Source: Diplonema papillatum (Eukaryota; Euglenozoa; Diplonemea; Diplonemida; Diplonemidae). Taken from it: a stretch of DNA of 64,000 nt. Below are positions 43,149 to 52,390 of this stretch, piece after piece (position 1 is the first letter of the stretch; each line of letters opens with the position of its first letter). Made by a program: the position numbers and the translations under genes. The stretch lies in assembly GCA_030068145.1 (NCBI GenBank), contig JAPJBO010000248.1, positions 124,001-188,000 of the forward strand. Reading direction: 5' to 3'. Under the pieces are notes generated by a model. That model worked only from the letters and a program-made list of their open reading frames with translations. It searched no databases and was not told the DNA's origin.

Positions 43149-43285
43149 AAGGTGTGCCCCCCCCTTACCGACAATCCCCCCCTTCTGCGATAAGGTTTTT
43201 GCCGTGCTTGGCATTGCAGGGGTGACTGCGCTTGTGCAAGACGTGTGTCCCCGCCCTAGGTTTGTCTATGTGCCGTCCTGATACC

Positions 43286-43771
43286 CTAACGCGAACTTGT
43301 CGTTCGAACTGTTGCTCTTGCGCAAGTGTTCTCGCTAAAGCCTCCAGGCTGCTTTGCCGGACTTCGCTGTACGCGAACTGCCGCCGAGACGACGCCCGTG
43401 CTGCCCAGCGCGTCGTCGACGCTCTTCGCGGCGGCGAGGCGGTGGGGATAGTTAGGCTGGTGGTGTCGGTCGCCGTCGGCTCTCTTCCTGGCGAGGCGCT
43501 CGGCCCGTTCGGCTTCGAACAGCTCGCGTTCCGCCAGCTCGCGCCAGTCGACGTCGGCGACGCCGCGCTTCCGCGGCGGCGGCGGGTGCGGCGGCGCAGC
43601 CGCCCCGCCGCCGGGGGTCGGCCGGTGGCGGAAGTCGCGCGGCAGCATCTCGTCCGCGGACGAGAGCAGGTCGCGCGCGGTCACCACGCGCCGCTGGGGG
43701 GACCGCAGCGGGCTCTGCACCCTGCCCTCGCCATCGCCGTTCCCGGGTGCTGCCGGCCCGCAGACCGACAT
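43286..43771 (-). pseudogene. Duplicated first half of the preceding exon
   Basis: About 470 bp (matching 42,732-43,200) repeated at an offset of about 627 bp with only a few differences. The copy keeps the ATG and the first about 130 codons, then leaves the homology (after DDALGSTG) and runs into a stop. The spacer containing CCGTCCTGATACCCT is likewise repeated at about 43,255, 43,875 and in a weaker third copy near 44,000-44,160. Confidence 0.8.
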
Positions 43772-43829
43772 AAGGTGTGCCCCCCCTTACCGACAATCCC
43801 CCCTTCTGTGCGATAAGGTTTTGTCGTGC

Positions 43830-44449
43830 CTAAATGCTCTTGAGCAAGGTGTGTTCCGCCGCCTTAGGTTTGTCTTGTGCCGTCCTGATACCCTCACGCG
43901 AACTTGTTGTTAGAATTGTTCCTGTTGCACAAGTGTTTTCGCTAAAGCCGGCGGGTTGCTTTGTATGTTGGGACACAACGGCTTGCTTCTTCAAGCAAGT
44001 CCCGCCAGTCGACGTCGGCGACGACCCCCTTCTGTGGCAGCCTCCCCCGGGCCTTCATAAGGTTCGTCGTGCTTGGCAGGTTTGCCTGCGTTTTGTGCTG
44101 TCTTACTTCCCTCACTACAAAGCTGTCAGTTGGACTGTTCCTGTTGCAAGTGTTCTCTTCTCTTTGTTCGGTCCCACTTTCCTCACTGCAACAGAGTTGT
44201 CATTCGACTTTTGTTGTTGCACTTGTTCTCGTCGGCGCTGGGCTAGTAGCATGGGCCGTTTTCGCCTGAAACCTCGCGACAGGATCCGGGACACAGGAAG
44301 GAGGGAGGAACCCGAAAAGGGGGGAAAAGGCGAGGTTTGCCCCCGTTCGTGGGAAATTCGTCGTTGGTTGTTGATGGGGCTCGATCCGATCCACGACACG
44401 TGCACCGCTTCTGTTGAGCGCCTGCTTCTCTTCCCCCGCGGAGAGAGGG
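43830..44449. repeat. Third, decayed copy of the 627-bp duplication unit
   Basis: Fragments such as CGCCAGTCGACGTCGGCGAC (44,008) and the flanking TTGTTCTCG-type spacer show that the duplication continued to the left. No intact frame. Confidence 0.55.
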
Positions 44450-44822
44450 GGCTTGCAAGAACGTGCTTGGAAAGGGTATGTGCTCAACACCGCAGTCCCG
44501 TCTGCGCCGTGTTTTCGGGACTTTAAGCCACGGACACATAAGGCGGACCATCATCAGCTCGGAACCTGAGTGTCTGCAGACAGGACTGCGGTGTGAGTCT
44601 GGTTTGTCAGGCGGCTGTTCGTAGCTCGTCACAGCCAGGACCACCCGTGCTACTAGAGCACAGGCGAATCCGTCACGGGGAGAAGGCCCCTACAACCGTG
44701 TCTGAGCAATCAGTTAAAGAACTCAGGGCGCTCGCCCTGATTGTGACTGCGAATCGCTAGGCAGCACTGACTTGTCTTCTTTTTACGGTGGCAATCTGCG
44801 AAGCAAACTCCGCAGAGCACTG
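44450..44822 (+). repeat. Dispersed repeat family E (full-length copy)
   Basis: Same ends as the intronic copy at 36,757-37,127: starts GCAAGAACGTGCTTGGAA and ends CAAACTCCGCAGAGCAC. High identity throughout. Confidence 0.85.
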
Positions 44823-44900
44823 GACATGTTCCCCCGCGGAGAGGGGGCCCGGCACATTCCGCTTCCCCTCCCACCCCCGCCGCTGGTGCATGGAAACACT

Positions 44901-45053
44901 TTACAGGTAAGGTTTTCTCTTCGCATGAATCCTGACGACGCGTTCGGCATAGCCGCGCAGCCCTGGAAGCTCAACGCAATGCACCACGACAAAAAAACGA
45001 GCCCCGCCGCTTGTGCATAGAAACACTTTGCCAGGTATACTAGCGAGAATCCT
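44901..45053 (-). CDS. Possible 3'-terminal exon, unknown protein
   Basis: Minus-strand frame ILASIPGKVFLCTSGGARFF, then VVVHCVELPGLRGYAERVVR, ending KRKPYL-stop. An acceptor-like GCGAACGTCAG precedes it. A decayed copy of its 5' part (ACCTGTAAAGTGTTTCC) follows the stop, in line with the tail-duplication pattern. No family recognised. Confidence 0.35.
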   Translation of the reverse strand, partial: RILASIPGKVFLCTSGGARFFVVVHCVELPGLRGYAERVVRIHAKRKPYL

Positions 45054-45255
45054 GACGTTCGCTGCTGCAAGGAATCCCTGCAATCATCCACGCGCCATCG
45101 AAGGCATTCGGTCCTCGGGCGACGGGTGGCCTCGCCTGACGCTGGGGATAGCCCCTGCTACGTTGGCGTGCACCACGAAAGTCAAGGATGCCGTGCGGCG
45201 AGCGCTTGGCCCCCGAACAGCTGGTGCTTTGCTTTCGTACAACAATAAAGCCATC

Positions 45256-45735
45256 CGACCCTCGGAGGGTTTGACCTTAAAGCTGGTAGTACTCGTCCTC
45301 GGCATCCTTCTTCGCCTGGTACGCCCAGTCGGCGTCGCTGGCGGGGATGGTGTAGTGGTAGTACGGCAACCAGTCAGAGAGCGTACACGGGAGTGAGCCC
45401 TCCAACCAGTGTGCGCCCGACCCTCGGAGGGTTTGACCTTAAAGCTGGTAGTACTCGTCCTCGGCATCCTTCTTCGCCTGGTACGCCCAGTCGGCGTCGC
45501 TGGCGGGGATGGTGTAGTGGTAGTACGGCAACCAGTCAGAGAGCGTACACGGGAGCGAGCCCTCCAACCAGTGTGCGCCCGACCCTCGGAGGGTTTGACC
45601 TTAAAGCTGGTAGTACTCGTCCTCGGCATCCTTCTTCGCCTGGGTACGCCCAGTCGGCGTCGCTGGCGGGGATGGTGTAGTGGTAGTACGGCAATCAGTC
45701 AGAGAGCGTACACGGGAGCGAGCCCTCCAACCAGT
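45256..45735 (-). repeat. Three tandem tail copies, about 160-bp period
   Basis: Three nearly identical units (starting near 45,257, 45,418 and 45,581) of the coding end found at 45,766-45,890. Each encodes DWLPYYHYTIPASDADWAYQ, then AKKDAEDEYYQL-stop on the minus strand. The copies share an extra TCTCT that puts a stop before DWLP, so only the rightmost copy joins an upstream frame. Confidence 0.9.
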
Positions 45736-45765
45736 GTGTGCGCCCGACCCTCGGAGGGTTCGACC

Positions 45766-46058
45766 TTAAAGCTGGTAGTACTCGTCCTCGGCATCCTTCT
45801 TCGCCTGGTACGCCCAGTCGGCGTCGCTGGCGGGGATGGTGTAGTGGTAGTACGGCAACCAGTCAGCGTACACGGGAGCGAGCCCTCCAACAAGTGTGTG
45901 CGCCTTGAGAAGGGTATGCCTGTCGCAGCACCATGGGGGGCTCAGCAGGATGTGGGAGGAGACGCTGTCAGTCGGAAGGGAGAGCACCTTCTCGGCCCGT
46001 CGGCACATGCTAGCTTGTCGCGCGGGGTCCGGCACCTGTCGATTGGGGTGTTGGACTG
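45766..46058 (-). CDS. 3'-terminal exon, unknown protein (functional tail copy)
   Basis: The frame reads VQHPNRQVPDPARQASMCRR, continues to KAHTLVGGLAPVYADWLPYY and ends AKKDAEDEYYQL-stop. The end is surely coding, because its amino-acid text is kept in four tandem copies. The 5' boundary is uncertain: acceptor-like sites lie at GCAAAAG and GCAAAAGCAG, but neither matches the phase of the exon at 46,603-46,814 in this frame. No domain recognised. Confidence 0.45.
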
Positions 46059-46234
46059 CTTTTGCGAAGTACGTTGTAGTATGGTAAAGTAAAACAGTGG
46101 TATCACCTGAGGGGGTGATCTCAGGGCCGCCCACGTGATAGCCGTTGAGCGCTGGGAACTTTTAAGTACATGGACCACATGGATCAGCATGCACTGCCGT
46201 TAAGCAGCGGCTGCCGGCTTATCCCGTGACACCT

Positions 46235-46602
46235 TTTTTGTGGAGTTATAGTTCGCTTACGAATCCGGGATTTCAGAGTCTCCGGGTGACCTTCGTCGAA
46301 TGGGTTATTTTTGTGTTGGCACTCTTCCTGTGTTCCCTTGTAGCTCGACTACGAAGGCTGGTGTGACGAAAAGTCGCTTCGCTTTGCGTGCGCATGCTCG
46401 TTGACAGAAAAACACAACGACAAAGTGGGTGTTTTTGTAACGCTTACGCCCGCCATTGAACCCAGACTTACCTGTGTTTCGTGTGGGCTACAGCACATTT
46501 ACATCCTTTGATGGCAGTCTCCTCAAGCATTTTCTACAACGCAGGTGCTTATACAAAAGAAAAAAGGAGGTAGGGTATGGAAAGAGGGGGAAGGCAGCAT
46601 AC
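46235..46602 (+). repeat. Family O and family A repeats in intron or spacer
   Basis: Family O at about 46,235-46,312 (GAATCCGGGATTTCAGAGTC). Family A at 46,438-46,562, with its A-rich end (CTTATACAAAAGAAAAAAGG) about 37 nt from the GTATGC donor of the next exon. Confidence 0.75.
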
Positions 46603-46814
46603 TTGAACCTGCCTTCGGTACTTGTTTTCGGAGCCGATAATGAGGAGCGTCAGGCGGTGGCGGCCCGGCCCTTCGCCCGCCGGTTGCACGAGCATGAAGT
46701 CGATTCCCTCGGAGTCCGACACGCTGGAAAACACCCGCACCACGCTGTGGCCCGACTCGCCGTCTTGCCTGTGCTGGAACAGGATCTTCGCGTAGTCGCT
46801 GACGTTGCTCTTTC
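46603..46814 (-). CDS. Internal exon, unknown protein
   Basis: 212 bp coding for KSNVSDYAKILFQHRQDGES, then GHSVVRVFSSVSDSEGIDFM and a VQPAGEGPGRHRLTLLIIGS segment ending KYRRQVQ. It is bounded by a CACACAG acceptor and a GTATGC donor, and by a repeat on each side (family B upstream, family A downstream). The alternating hydrophobic pattern suggests a beta-rich fold. I do not recognise it. Confidence 0.6.
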
Positions 46815-46854
46815 CTGTGTGAAATGCGAGCGAGAAGTGAACGCACGGTGTCCT

Positions 46855-47040
46855 TTTTTTTTTTTTTACATAAGCGCCAGCTTGAGAAAGGAAATGCTCG
46901 ACGATGCTGCCCGACAAAGAACAGAAGGGATCCCAAGTGCTGTAACTACGGAAGCACGTGGTGAACGGACGTGAGGTCATGCGGGTCTACCCCTACACGA
47001 CAAATCACATAAACACAACAGGTCAAAGTCCTGAGTGAGA
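46855..47040 (-). repeat. Family B repeat next to a 3' splice site
   Basis: Reversed copy: on the minus strand it runs from TTTGTGTGATTTGTCGTGTA to GGCGCTTATGT plus about 13 A, ending about 41 nt before the CACACAG acceptor of the exon at 46,814. Confidence 0.8.
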
Positions 47041-47404
47041 AAGCAAACACACGGGGTGTAAGCGGCAAGCCTTGCCCAGTATCAAATATTCCAATCGTAC
47101 AAGACAAAAGACTGGGCACATTCACAGGTGTTGCCGGAGTACTTTTGAGGCTGACGTCAGCACCTTTTCATCCATTCGCCAGCAAACCCAGGGAGGCTGA
47201 CCATTGATTGGTCCATCGCTCTGGGAAAGTCGACAGATTTTGTCCCGTTTCCCAGAAGCGGTCTCTCGTTTCTTGCGCGACAAAAAGGGCTGCTCTCGTA
47301 GCACCAGAATCACACGGCAGTGTTCTGCTGAGCATTGAACCGCTCACCCCGCCAGCCGGTAGAAGGTAGAGAGAGAGAGAGAGACGAGTTGTGGAGTGCA
47401 GGGA
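47041..47404. other. Spacer
   Basis: Unassigned, with a GAGAGAGAGAGAGAG microsatellite at about 47,370-47,384 that is also present beside the partial tail copy at 48,352. Confidence 0.4.
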
Positions 47405-47571
47405 TCATCTCTCCGAGGATTTTCCGGTCGCCTCACTACTGTCACGTACTTTTAAGGCGGGCGTAGGTCGTACCGTCGGAGGCGCGGTGCGGGCCGCGGC
47501 CCCGTCACCGAGGGCGACGGCGTCGGTGTTGACACAACCGGGGTCGATCTGGCAGGCGAGGTAGATGCGTG
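47405..47571 (-). pseudogene. Tandem copy of the terminal exon of the five-exon gene
   Basis: Near-identical repeat, offset 212 bp, of the exon at 47,584-47,783, including its acceptor GGTGTTTTCAG. It ends ATGKSSER-stop. A third, partial and more diverged copy lies at about 48,352-48,440. Confidence 0.8.
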
Positions 47572-47583
47572 CTGAAAACACCG

Positions 47584-47783
47584 CTACCGGAAGCCACGAC
47601 AGAACACGACCGTCGAGCATCTCTCCGAGGAGTTTCCGGTCGCCTCACTACTGTCACGTACTTTTAAGGCGGGCGTAGGTCGTACCGTCGGAGGCGCGGT
47701 GCGGGCCGCGGCCCCGTCACCGAGGGCGACGGCGTCGGTGTTGACACAACCGGGGTCGATCTGGCAGGCGAGGTAGATGCGTG
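47584..47783 (-). CDS. Unknown five-exon gene, exon 5 (terminal)
   Basis: RIYLACQIDPGCVNTDAVAL, then a Pro/Thr/Ala tail (GDGAAARTAPPTVRPTP) to a stop. Acceptor GGTGTTTTCAG. Phase 1 joins exactly with the preceding exon: G|CA, giving PTARIY. Confidence 0.65.
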
Positions 47784-48033
47784 CTGAAAACACCGCTACC
47801 GGAAGCCACGACAGAACACGACCGTCGAGCGCGCTGTTACTGTTTCCCCCCGACTCAAGCCTTTGCATCGCGCGGCTGCCAGCTGCGAGCTCACTTCATG
47901 CTAGCATCAACCATGCACGAGAGGCAGTGTGACGTCCAAGCACTAAACTCTAAGATTCTTCCCCCCCCCTTCCGAATCGAACTCGTTTTATTCACGTCGG
48001 GTGCTGTCAGGGATGCAATGGTTACGAACATAC

Positions 48034-48199
48034 CGGTCGGAATGGCGTGTTCAAGCGAGGCTGCAATCATCCTGGCGAAGGCGCCCCTGTATCCAGTACC
48101 TGGGGACATGCCGCTCAAGCGGAAGAGGTCGTCGATGACAGGAACGTTCGTGAGCAGGAGGCGTCGGACGGTGTCCCAACGTCTCTCTTGATCGTACAC
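48034..48199 (-). CDS. Unknown five-exon gene, exon 4
   Basis: VYDQERRWDTVRRLLLTNVP, then VIDDLFRLSGMSPGTGYRGA and FARMIAASLEHAIPT. Acceptor CCCACGCGCAG, donor GTATGTTCG. Phase 0 in, phase 1 out, matching both neighbours. Confidence 0.7.
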
Positions 48200-48744
48200 C
48201 TGCGCGTGGGTGGTATTGATACATGAATCCGTGCGAAATGAGGGTGGTTCATTCGTTTGTGTGCCTCGCTAAGAAATCGGGAGCTCGTTGATCTGGCTCT
48301 TTCGTGCAGCTCGGGTTTCGTCTTTGGGATGAGGCCAGCCTAAACAATCAGAGAAAGAGAGAGAGACGAGTTAGATAGAGTGCAGGGACCATCTCTCCGG
48401 GGAGTATCCGGTCGTCCCACTACTTCCCCGTACTACTACGGTGAGCGTGGTGAGTCGTTGCGTCGTGGGTGCGGTCCCCCAAACCCAGTACGTATTAGCT
48501 GTTTACGTACAATAACCCAATTCAACGAAGGTCACCCGGAGACTCTAAACTAGCGTCGTTATGGGCTAGAATGCACAGCTTGCTGCGGCGACCGGCCTCG
48601 CGGATACCTCTTCACGTGAATTACCGTGCTTTCGCCGCTTCAGCTCGTCTTGATAGAGGATGGTCGCCGACGATGGCGCAGCCGGGGCGTTCTGGCTGGC
48701 GGGCGAGACACTCATTTCAAGTCCTCCCCGGCACGTACAAGTGC

Positions 48745-48905
48745 TTTTTTAGTACTAACAATCTTGTGGGTTGCCCTTCAATGTATTGCGCAGGCTAAAA
48801 AGATGTAGGCAGCGTGTTTTGGTGGTTGATCAGAATTCCTTACCTGAATATACACAGAAATACAAGTGGGAAAACGATCAACCGGCACGCACAAACAAAC
48901 TCTTT
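48745..48905 (+). repeat. Dispersed repeat family C in intron 3 of the five-exon gene
   Basis: GATCAGAATTCCTTACCTGA, then GGGAAAACGATCAACCGGCA. It lies inside the intron between 48,200 and 48,977. Confidence 0.8.
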
Positions 48906-48977
48906 CGCGCTTTGGCGTCGCTTCCCTGCAGGTTGCTGCCTGAAGTGCTTCGCAAAAACTAACAAATGGAACCATAC

Positions 48978-49096
48978 CACGACACCGTTTGCGTTGCGGA
49001 AGTACCCGTGGAACGCGTTTTCGAAATTGCCGTTGGTCATCATTGCGTACTGCAGCAGCAGTCTGTCGAGGAAATTAACCTCTTGGCCGTGGTCGT
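48978..49096 (-). CDS. Unknown five-exon gene, exon 3
   Basis: DHGQEVNFLDRLLLQYAMMT, then NGNFENAFHGYFRNANGVV. Acceptor ATAACCACATAG, donor GTATGG. Phase 1 in (Y split as T|AC), phase 0 out. Confidence 0.7.
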
Positions 49097-49245
49097 CTAT
49101 GTGGTTATGTGCGTGTGCGTGTGTTTGTCGATGGGTCGGTTCCACACCGGTCTAAAGCGTTGCCGAGTGCATTGTCACTCAACGAATCGCTCGACTTCCT
49201 ATGGTAATCTTCATGGCGCCGGGTGCAAAAAGAGGGAGCACATAC

Positions 49246-49348
49246 ATTTTTGTCGGAGGAAGTCGGTCAAGTAAGTCTTGATGTGGGGCTCAACATCCCG
49301 GTTGAACCACTTCGTATCCCGCCACGTCGACATGATGTCTTCGCATTC
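49246..49348 (-). CDS. Unknown five-exon gene, exon 2
   Basis: ECEDIMSTWRDTKWFNRDVE, then PHIKTYLTDFLRQK. Acceptor TTCGCTGCACAG, donor GTATGTGC. Confidence 0.7.
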
Positions 49349-49827
49349 CTGTGCAGCGAAAACGTGGTATGCTCGGCACTTTTAGCGCTTATTGTGGTTA
49401 GACGGTCGGGAAGGGGGCTCAATGTAGTTGGGAAAACACGTTCCCCTTCCCCGCGTTCTGCGTGTGGGGTTGCCACCGGGCAACTGCCGCAGCAGCCGCA
49501 GATACGTCCTTCGCCCTTGGCTCACTTTCGGGAGGTGTCGCTGCTCACCTACCAGTGTGTTCCTGGTCGTAGCCCTACCATTCCTTCGTGGAGTGTAGTC
49601 TTGGGCCCCCCACGTTCTACGCTATAAGTCGCGCGCAGTCCCCTTAAGAAGTAGTGCGCGTCTCGGGTAAGCAGCAAGCCGCCGATGCCAAAAGACACCC
49701 CCTACAACGACACGCCCACCTATTTAAGGGTCGAGATCTCGTTCGTTAACGGAATCAACCTGACAAATCACTCCACCAACCAGTTTTGAGCAGGTATACA
49801 ACAGATCTCAGCGCCCCGCGAGCATAC

Positions 49828-49942
49828 CGTGAGTGGCCCGTTGATGGCTGAATAGAGCTCGGAGACGGTCCGTGTCTTGACGCTGGAATCTTTCCATCGC
49901 TCTTGCTCGACTTCGAACGTGAAGCCGGAGGCCTTCTCGCTT
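49828..49942 (-). CDS. Unknown five-exon gene, exon 1 (first recognised)
   Basis: SEKASGFTFEVEQERWKDSS, then VKTRTVSELYSAINGPLT. Acceptor CCACGAACAG, donor GTATGC, phase 0 out. The five exons together give about 235 residues in one frame, with no intron phase conflict. I recognise no family. The protein is soluble-looking, with conserved-looking Trp and His residues (STWRDTKWF, DHGQEVN). A 5' exon with the start codon is still missing, as shown by the phase-1 acceptor. Confidence 0.6.
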
Positions 49943-50208
49943 CTGTTCGTGGTTTAGGATTTTTTGTTTGCTGGGGCCTGCCTAATTTTCAAAGTTCAAA
50001 GTCAGCTTCGAACTTTGTAATTCGAACACAGAATCAGGGCTTACTGGGGTGGCCGGCTACATTGGATGAGCACACTTTTCCACAAAACTTCCCAGAAATT
50101 CCCAGGATTTCGTTCTCTTTCACGCTTTTTCACGCTTTTTCGTCGTCTTCTTGCGTTAGTGGGGAGTCATTTGCATGCAAATGAGTACCACACTATGCCA
50201 GCTTTTCG

Positions 50209-50565
50209 CTACGTGACTCCAGAAGGGTCACTTTTTCCGCGCTTTCGGCGCGGCGCAACTCTAGTCGGCTGCAACTGTTGTTGGCAGTTGCTCACGATCT
50301 CATAATCCGAAAAGGAATCGGAGTCTTCGCTTTCTCGCTTGCGCCGATAGGCACGCCGCGATGCGGAGGACGCGAGTAGCCGGGAAGAGCCGGCGGGAGG
50401 GCGCGATCGTTGTGTGACCCGTGGAGGGTCAGAACCAGAATCAGTAAAAGGGCCCGAGTCAGGGCCTGCCATCGAAGAGGGCCGGGCGGGGCCGGGTGGG
50501 CGCGGAGTGTTCGGGCCGGCGAGGCCAGTGCCGTCGTCGCCGAGATCGGCGCGTCGTCGCTTTTT
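50209..50565 (-). CDS. Basic low-complexity frame inside the element
   Basis: KKRRRADLGDDGTGLAGPNT, then a Pro/Ser part and RRAYRRKRESEDSDSFSDYE. It lacks an ATG and ends in a family K repeat. Possibly a decayed DNA-binding protein of the element. Low confidence. Confidence 0.25.
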   Translation of the reverse strand, partial: KKRRRADLGDDGTGLAGPNTPRPPGPARPSSMAGPDSGPFTDSGSDPPRVTQRSRPPAGSSRLLASSASRRAYRRKRESEDSDSFSDYEIVSNCQQQLQPTRVAPRRKRGKSDPSGVT

Positions 50566-50791
50566 CACGTTTTTTCACATCGTTTCACACTGGTTCAGCT
50601 CTTTTCGCAAGCCTTCACAGACGTTCATACCGGGTTGTGTGACAGTTTTCTACGATGTGCTGCATGGATTTGCTCCAAAATCGTCCCCTTTAACACATGT
50701 GACCGCCAAGGTGTAGGCACTTGATTGACCGATAAATGGCCGAAAAAAACGAAAAGGGGAAACGGTCGGTGCCCCTCGAGCTCGGGAACTA

Positions 50792-51408
50792 GTCACTCCC
50801 GCTTCCCTTTTCGGTCTTCCGGTTTAGCACGTTCACCACCAGTGAGCGTGTTCTCCATTCGGACCGCGTTGTTCGGGCGGACGTCCTTGAATTCGCCAAA
50901 CGCAACCCTGATTTCTTCACCAACGAAATCCTCCCCCACCGCACCTGGACCCAATGGAAGAGGGGTTTGACTTTGGTCGGAACTTCCGAAGGGTGGGGTG
51001 ACCTCACGTCATTCCAGGTCGCTAACGTAGTCTACCAGCGGCCGATAGCTCTCTTCATCCTCACCCGGACCGTCAGCCCTACGTACGTTGTGGATCGGAA
51101 GTGATCAACAAGACGAATCGGCAATTATGCCCGCTCACTACGGCGAGACGCATTACGACTACGTCCCTGGGGTTTTTCGAGCAAGCTGCGCGGAGCAGTG
51201 GTGTCAAGGGCTCGGTAGCCCGGCTGATAGCCCAGCGCGAGACGAAGGCGACCACCTGGAGGTACGAACCTCACCAGAACCTCAGCGCCAGCACAGCGAC
51301 CTCACCGACGTCTTCAACCACATCCACGACCAATCATACCACATCCACGGCCGAACGAGGAGCTTCTTCATCTCAAAGAGTGTCAACGCCACTCTTTCTA
51401 TAACATAA
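50792..51408 (+). pseudogene. OTU-type cysteine protease fragment (frameshifted)
   Basis: The first frame gives RVVRADVLEFAKRNPDFFTN, WTQWKRGLTLVGTSEGWGDL and TSFQVANVVYQRPIALFILT. This matches the mid-part of OTU folds, where a W-G-D block precedes the helix and a Y-x-R-P-I strand. It stops at VVDRK; one frame over, the text resumes as SDQQDESAIMPAHYGETHYD, in which THYDYV corresponds to the catalytic-His strand. The N-terminal catalytic Asp/Cys region was not found, so this is a broken and partial copy. OTU enzymes cleave ubiquitin; such domains are known in several mobile elements. Confidence 0.6.
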
Positions 51409-51424
51409 ACATACATACAAAAGG

Positions 51425-51500
51425 TGTCACGGGATAAGCCGGCAGCCGCTGCTTAACGGCTTATATAAATCCTGAGATTACCCCCTCAGGTGACGATACT
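51425..51500 (+). repeat. Repeat family L
   Basis: GTCACGGGATAAGCCGGCAG, then CCGCTGCTTAACGGC and a CCCCCTCAGGTGA segment. An inverted copy lies at about 46,085-46,225. Confidence 0.6.
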
Positions 51501-51557
51501 TCAACCTTCTTTTCGTTTCAAAATGAAGACTGGAGTCTTCTGAAATGAAGACGGGGC

Positions 51558-51755
51558 TTGGTCAAATCTCGCTCAGATGTTGGATGGTGTCCTGTTACGT
51601 TTCGGGTGAAGCTACGGGCCTACTATGGGAAAGCCGTCAGCGACGTGTTTTTCCCTGGCACGGCATGTGCCGCAATTCTGAAGGTGGTGATCACTATAAA
51701 TATTCCGAGGAAGCGCATAACAAGTGCCAAGCTACTCTACCACGAATCACGTTAG
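51558..51755 (+). CDS. Unidentified fragment within the DNA-transposon-like element
   Basis: Plus-strand frame SRSDVGWCPVTFRVKLRAYY, GKAVSDVFFPGTACAAILKV and VITINIPRKRITSAKLLYHE. It looks like true protein text, but no family is recognised and the frame is closed by a stop just upstream, so it is probably a remnant. Confidence 0.3.
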   Translation: MVKSRSDVGWCPVTFRVKLRAYYGKAVSDVFFPGTACAAILKVVITINIPRKRITSAKLLYHESR

Positions 51756-52119
51756 GTGACGTCAACAAATATGCGCTGCGCTACGAAGCAAATGAGGTTT
51801 GATGGCGGCATGTCAGGGGGGTATGTCAGGGGGTGTCGTGCGGTCGGACAAGGCGATGCCGGATGGTCGTCGATGCCAAGTGACGCCTGCGGTGCGGAGC
51901 TTGTTTCGTCGTCTTGTTGCGTTAGTGGGGAGTCATTTGCAAGCAAATGAGTACCACACTATGCCAGCTTTTCGCTTTTTCACAGTGTTTCACAGTGTCT
52001 CACGCGGTTCCACTTTCATACACATACGTTCCCAAGAGCGACTGGTGATATCATGTGAAAGACATGGGAATTTTTGTGAAATTTGGTGTGTCTCCAATGT
52101 AGCCGGCCACCCCAGCTTA

Positions 52120-52390
52120 CGCTCCGTTTTCGGCCGTGTGGTCCACGTGTGGGCGCTTAAGGTTCGAGGGGAAAAAAAACCTTTCCCCTCATGTGCGACG
52201 GCAAAAAATAGTGTCGCTACTGACTTGGCGACACCTGGCTGTGCGGCCTTGACCGCTAGTGGGCCTAGACTCCCCTGCATGTGGACCAATAAATCAAAAT
52301 CCACATGTGGTACCTTTGGATCCACACGTGGGGGAACAAAATCCAAAACTAACGTGTGGAAATCCACACGTTCCACACGTGGAGCGTAAG
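52120..52390. repeat. Cluster of CACGTG/ACATGT palindromic motifs
   Basis: At least six sites of the type TCCACACGTGG or TCCACATGTGG occur within 270 bp, most between 52,278 and 52,383, in both orientations. They could be nested inverted repeats or a cluster of E/G-box-like sites. Confidence 0.6.

Larger units (their letters stand above)
50044..52115 (+). mobile_element. DNA-transposon-like element with TIRs and CTTA duplication
   Basis: Left end CTGGGGTGGCCGGCTACATT at 50,044; right end its inverse at 52,115 (AATGTAGCCGGCCACCCCAG). CTTA directly flanks both ends (50,040-50,043 and 52,116-52,119). Inside are direct subterminal copies of family K (50,130-50,215 and 51,905-51,985), each with TCATTTGC(A)TGCAAATGA-type palindromes. 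It also holds an OTU-protease frame with one frameshift and short frames on either strand. No transposase core was recognised, so the superfamily is open; a 3-4 bp T/A-rich target would allow PIF/Harbinger-like elements. Confidence 0.7.
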
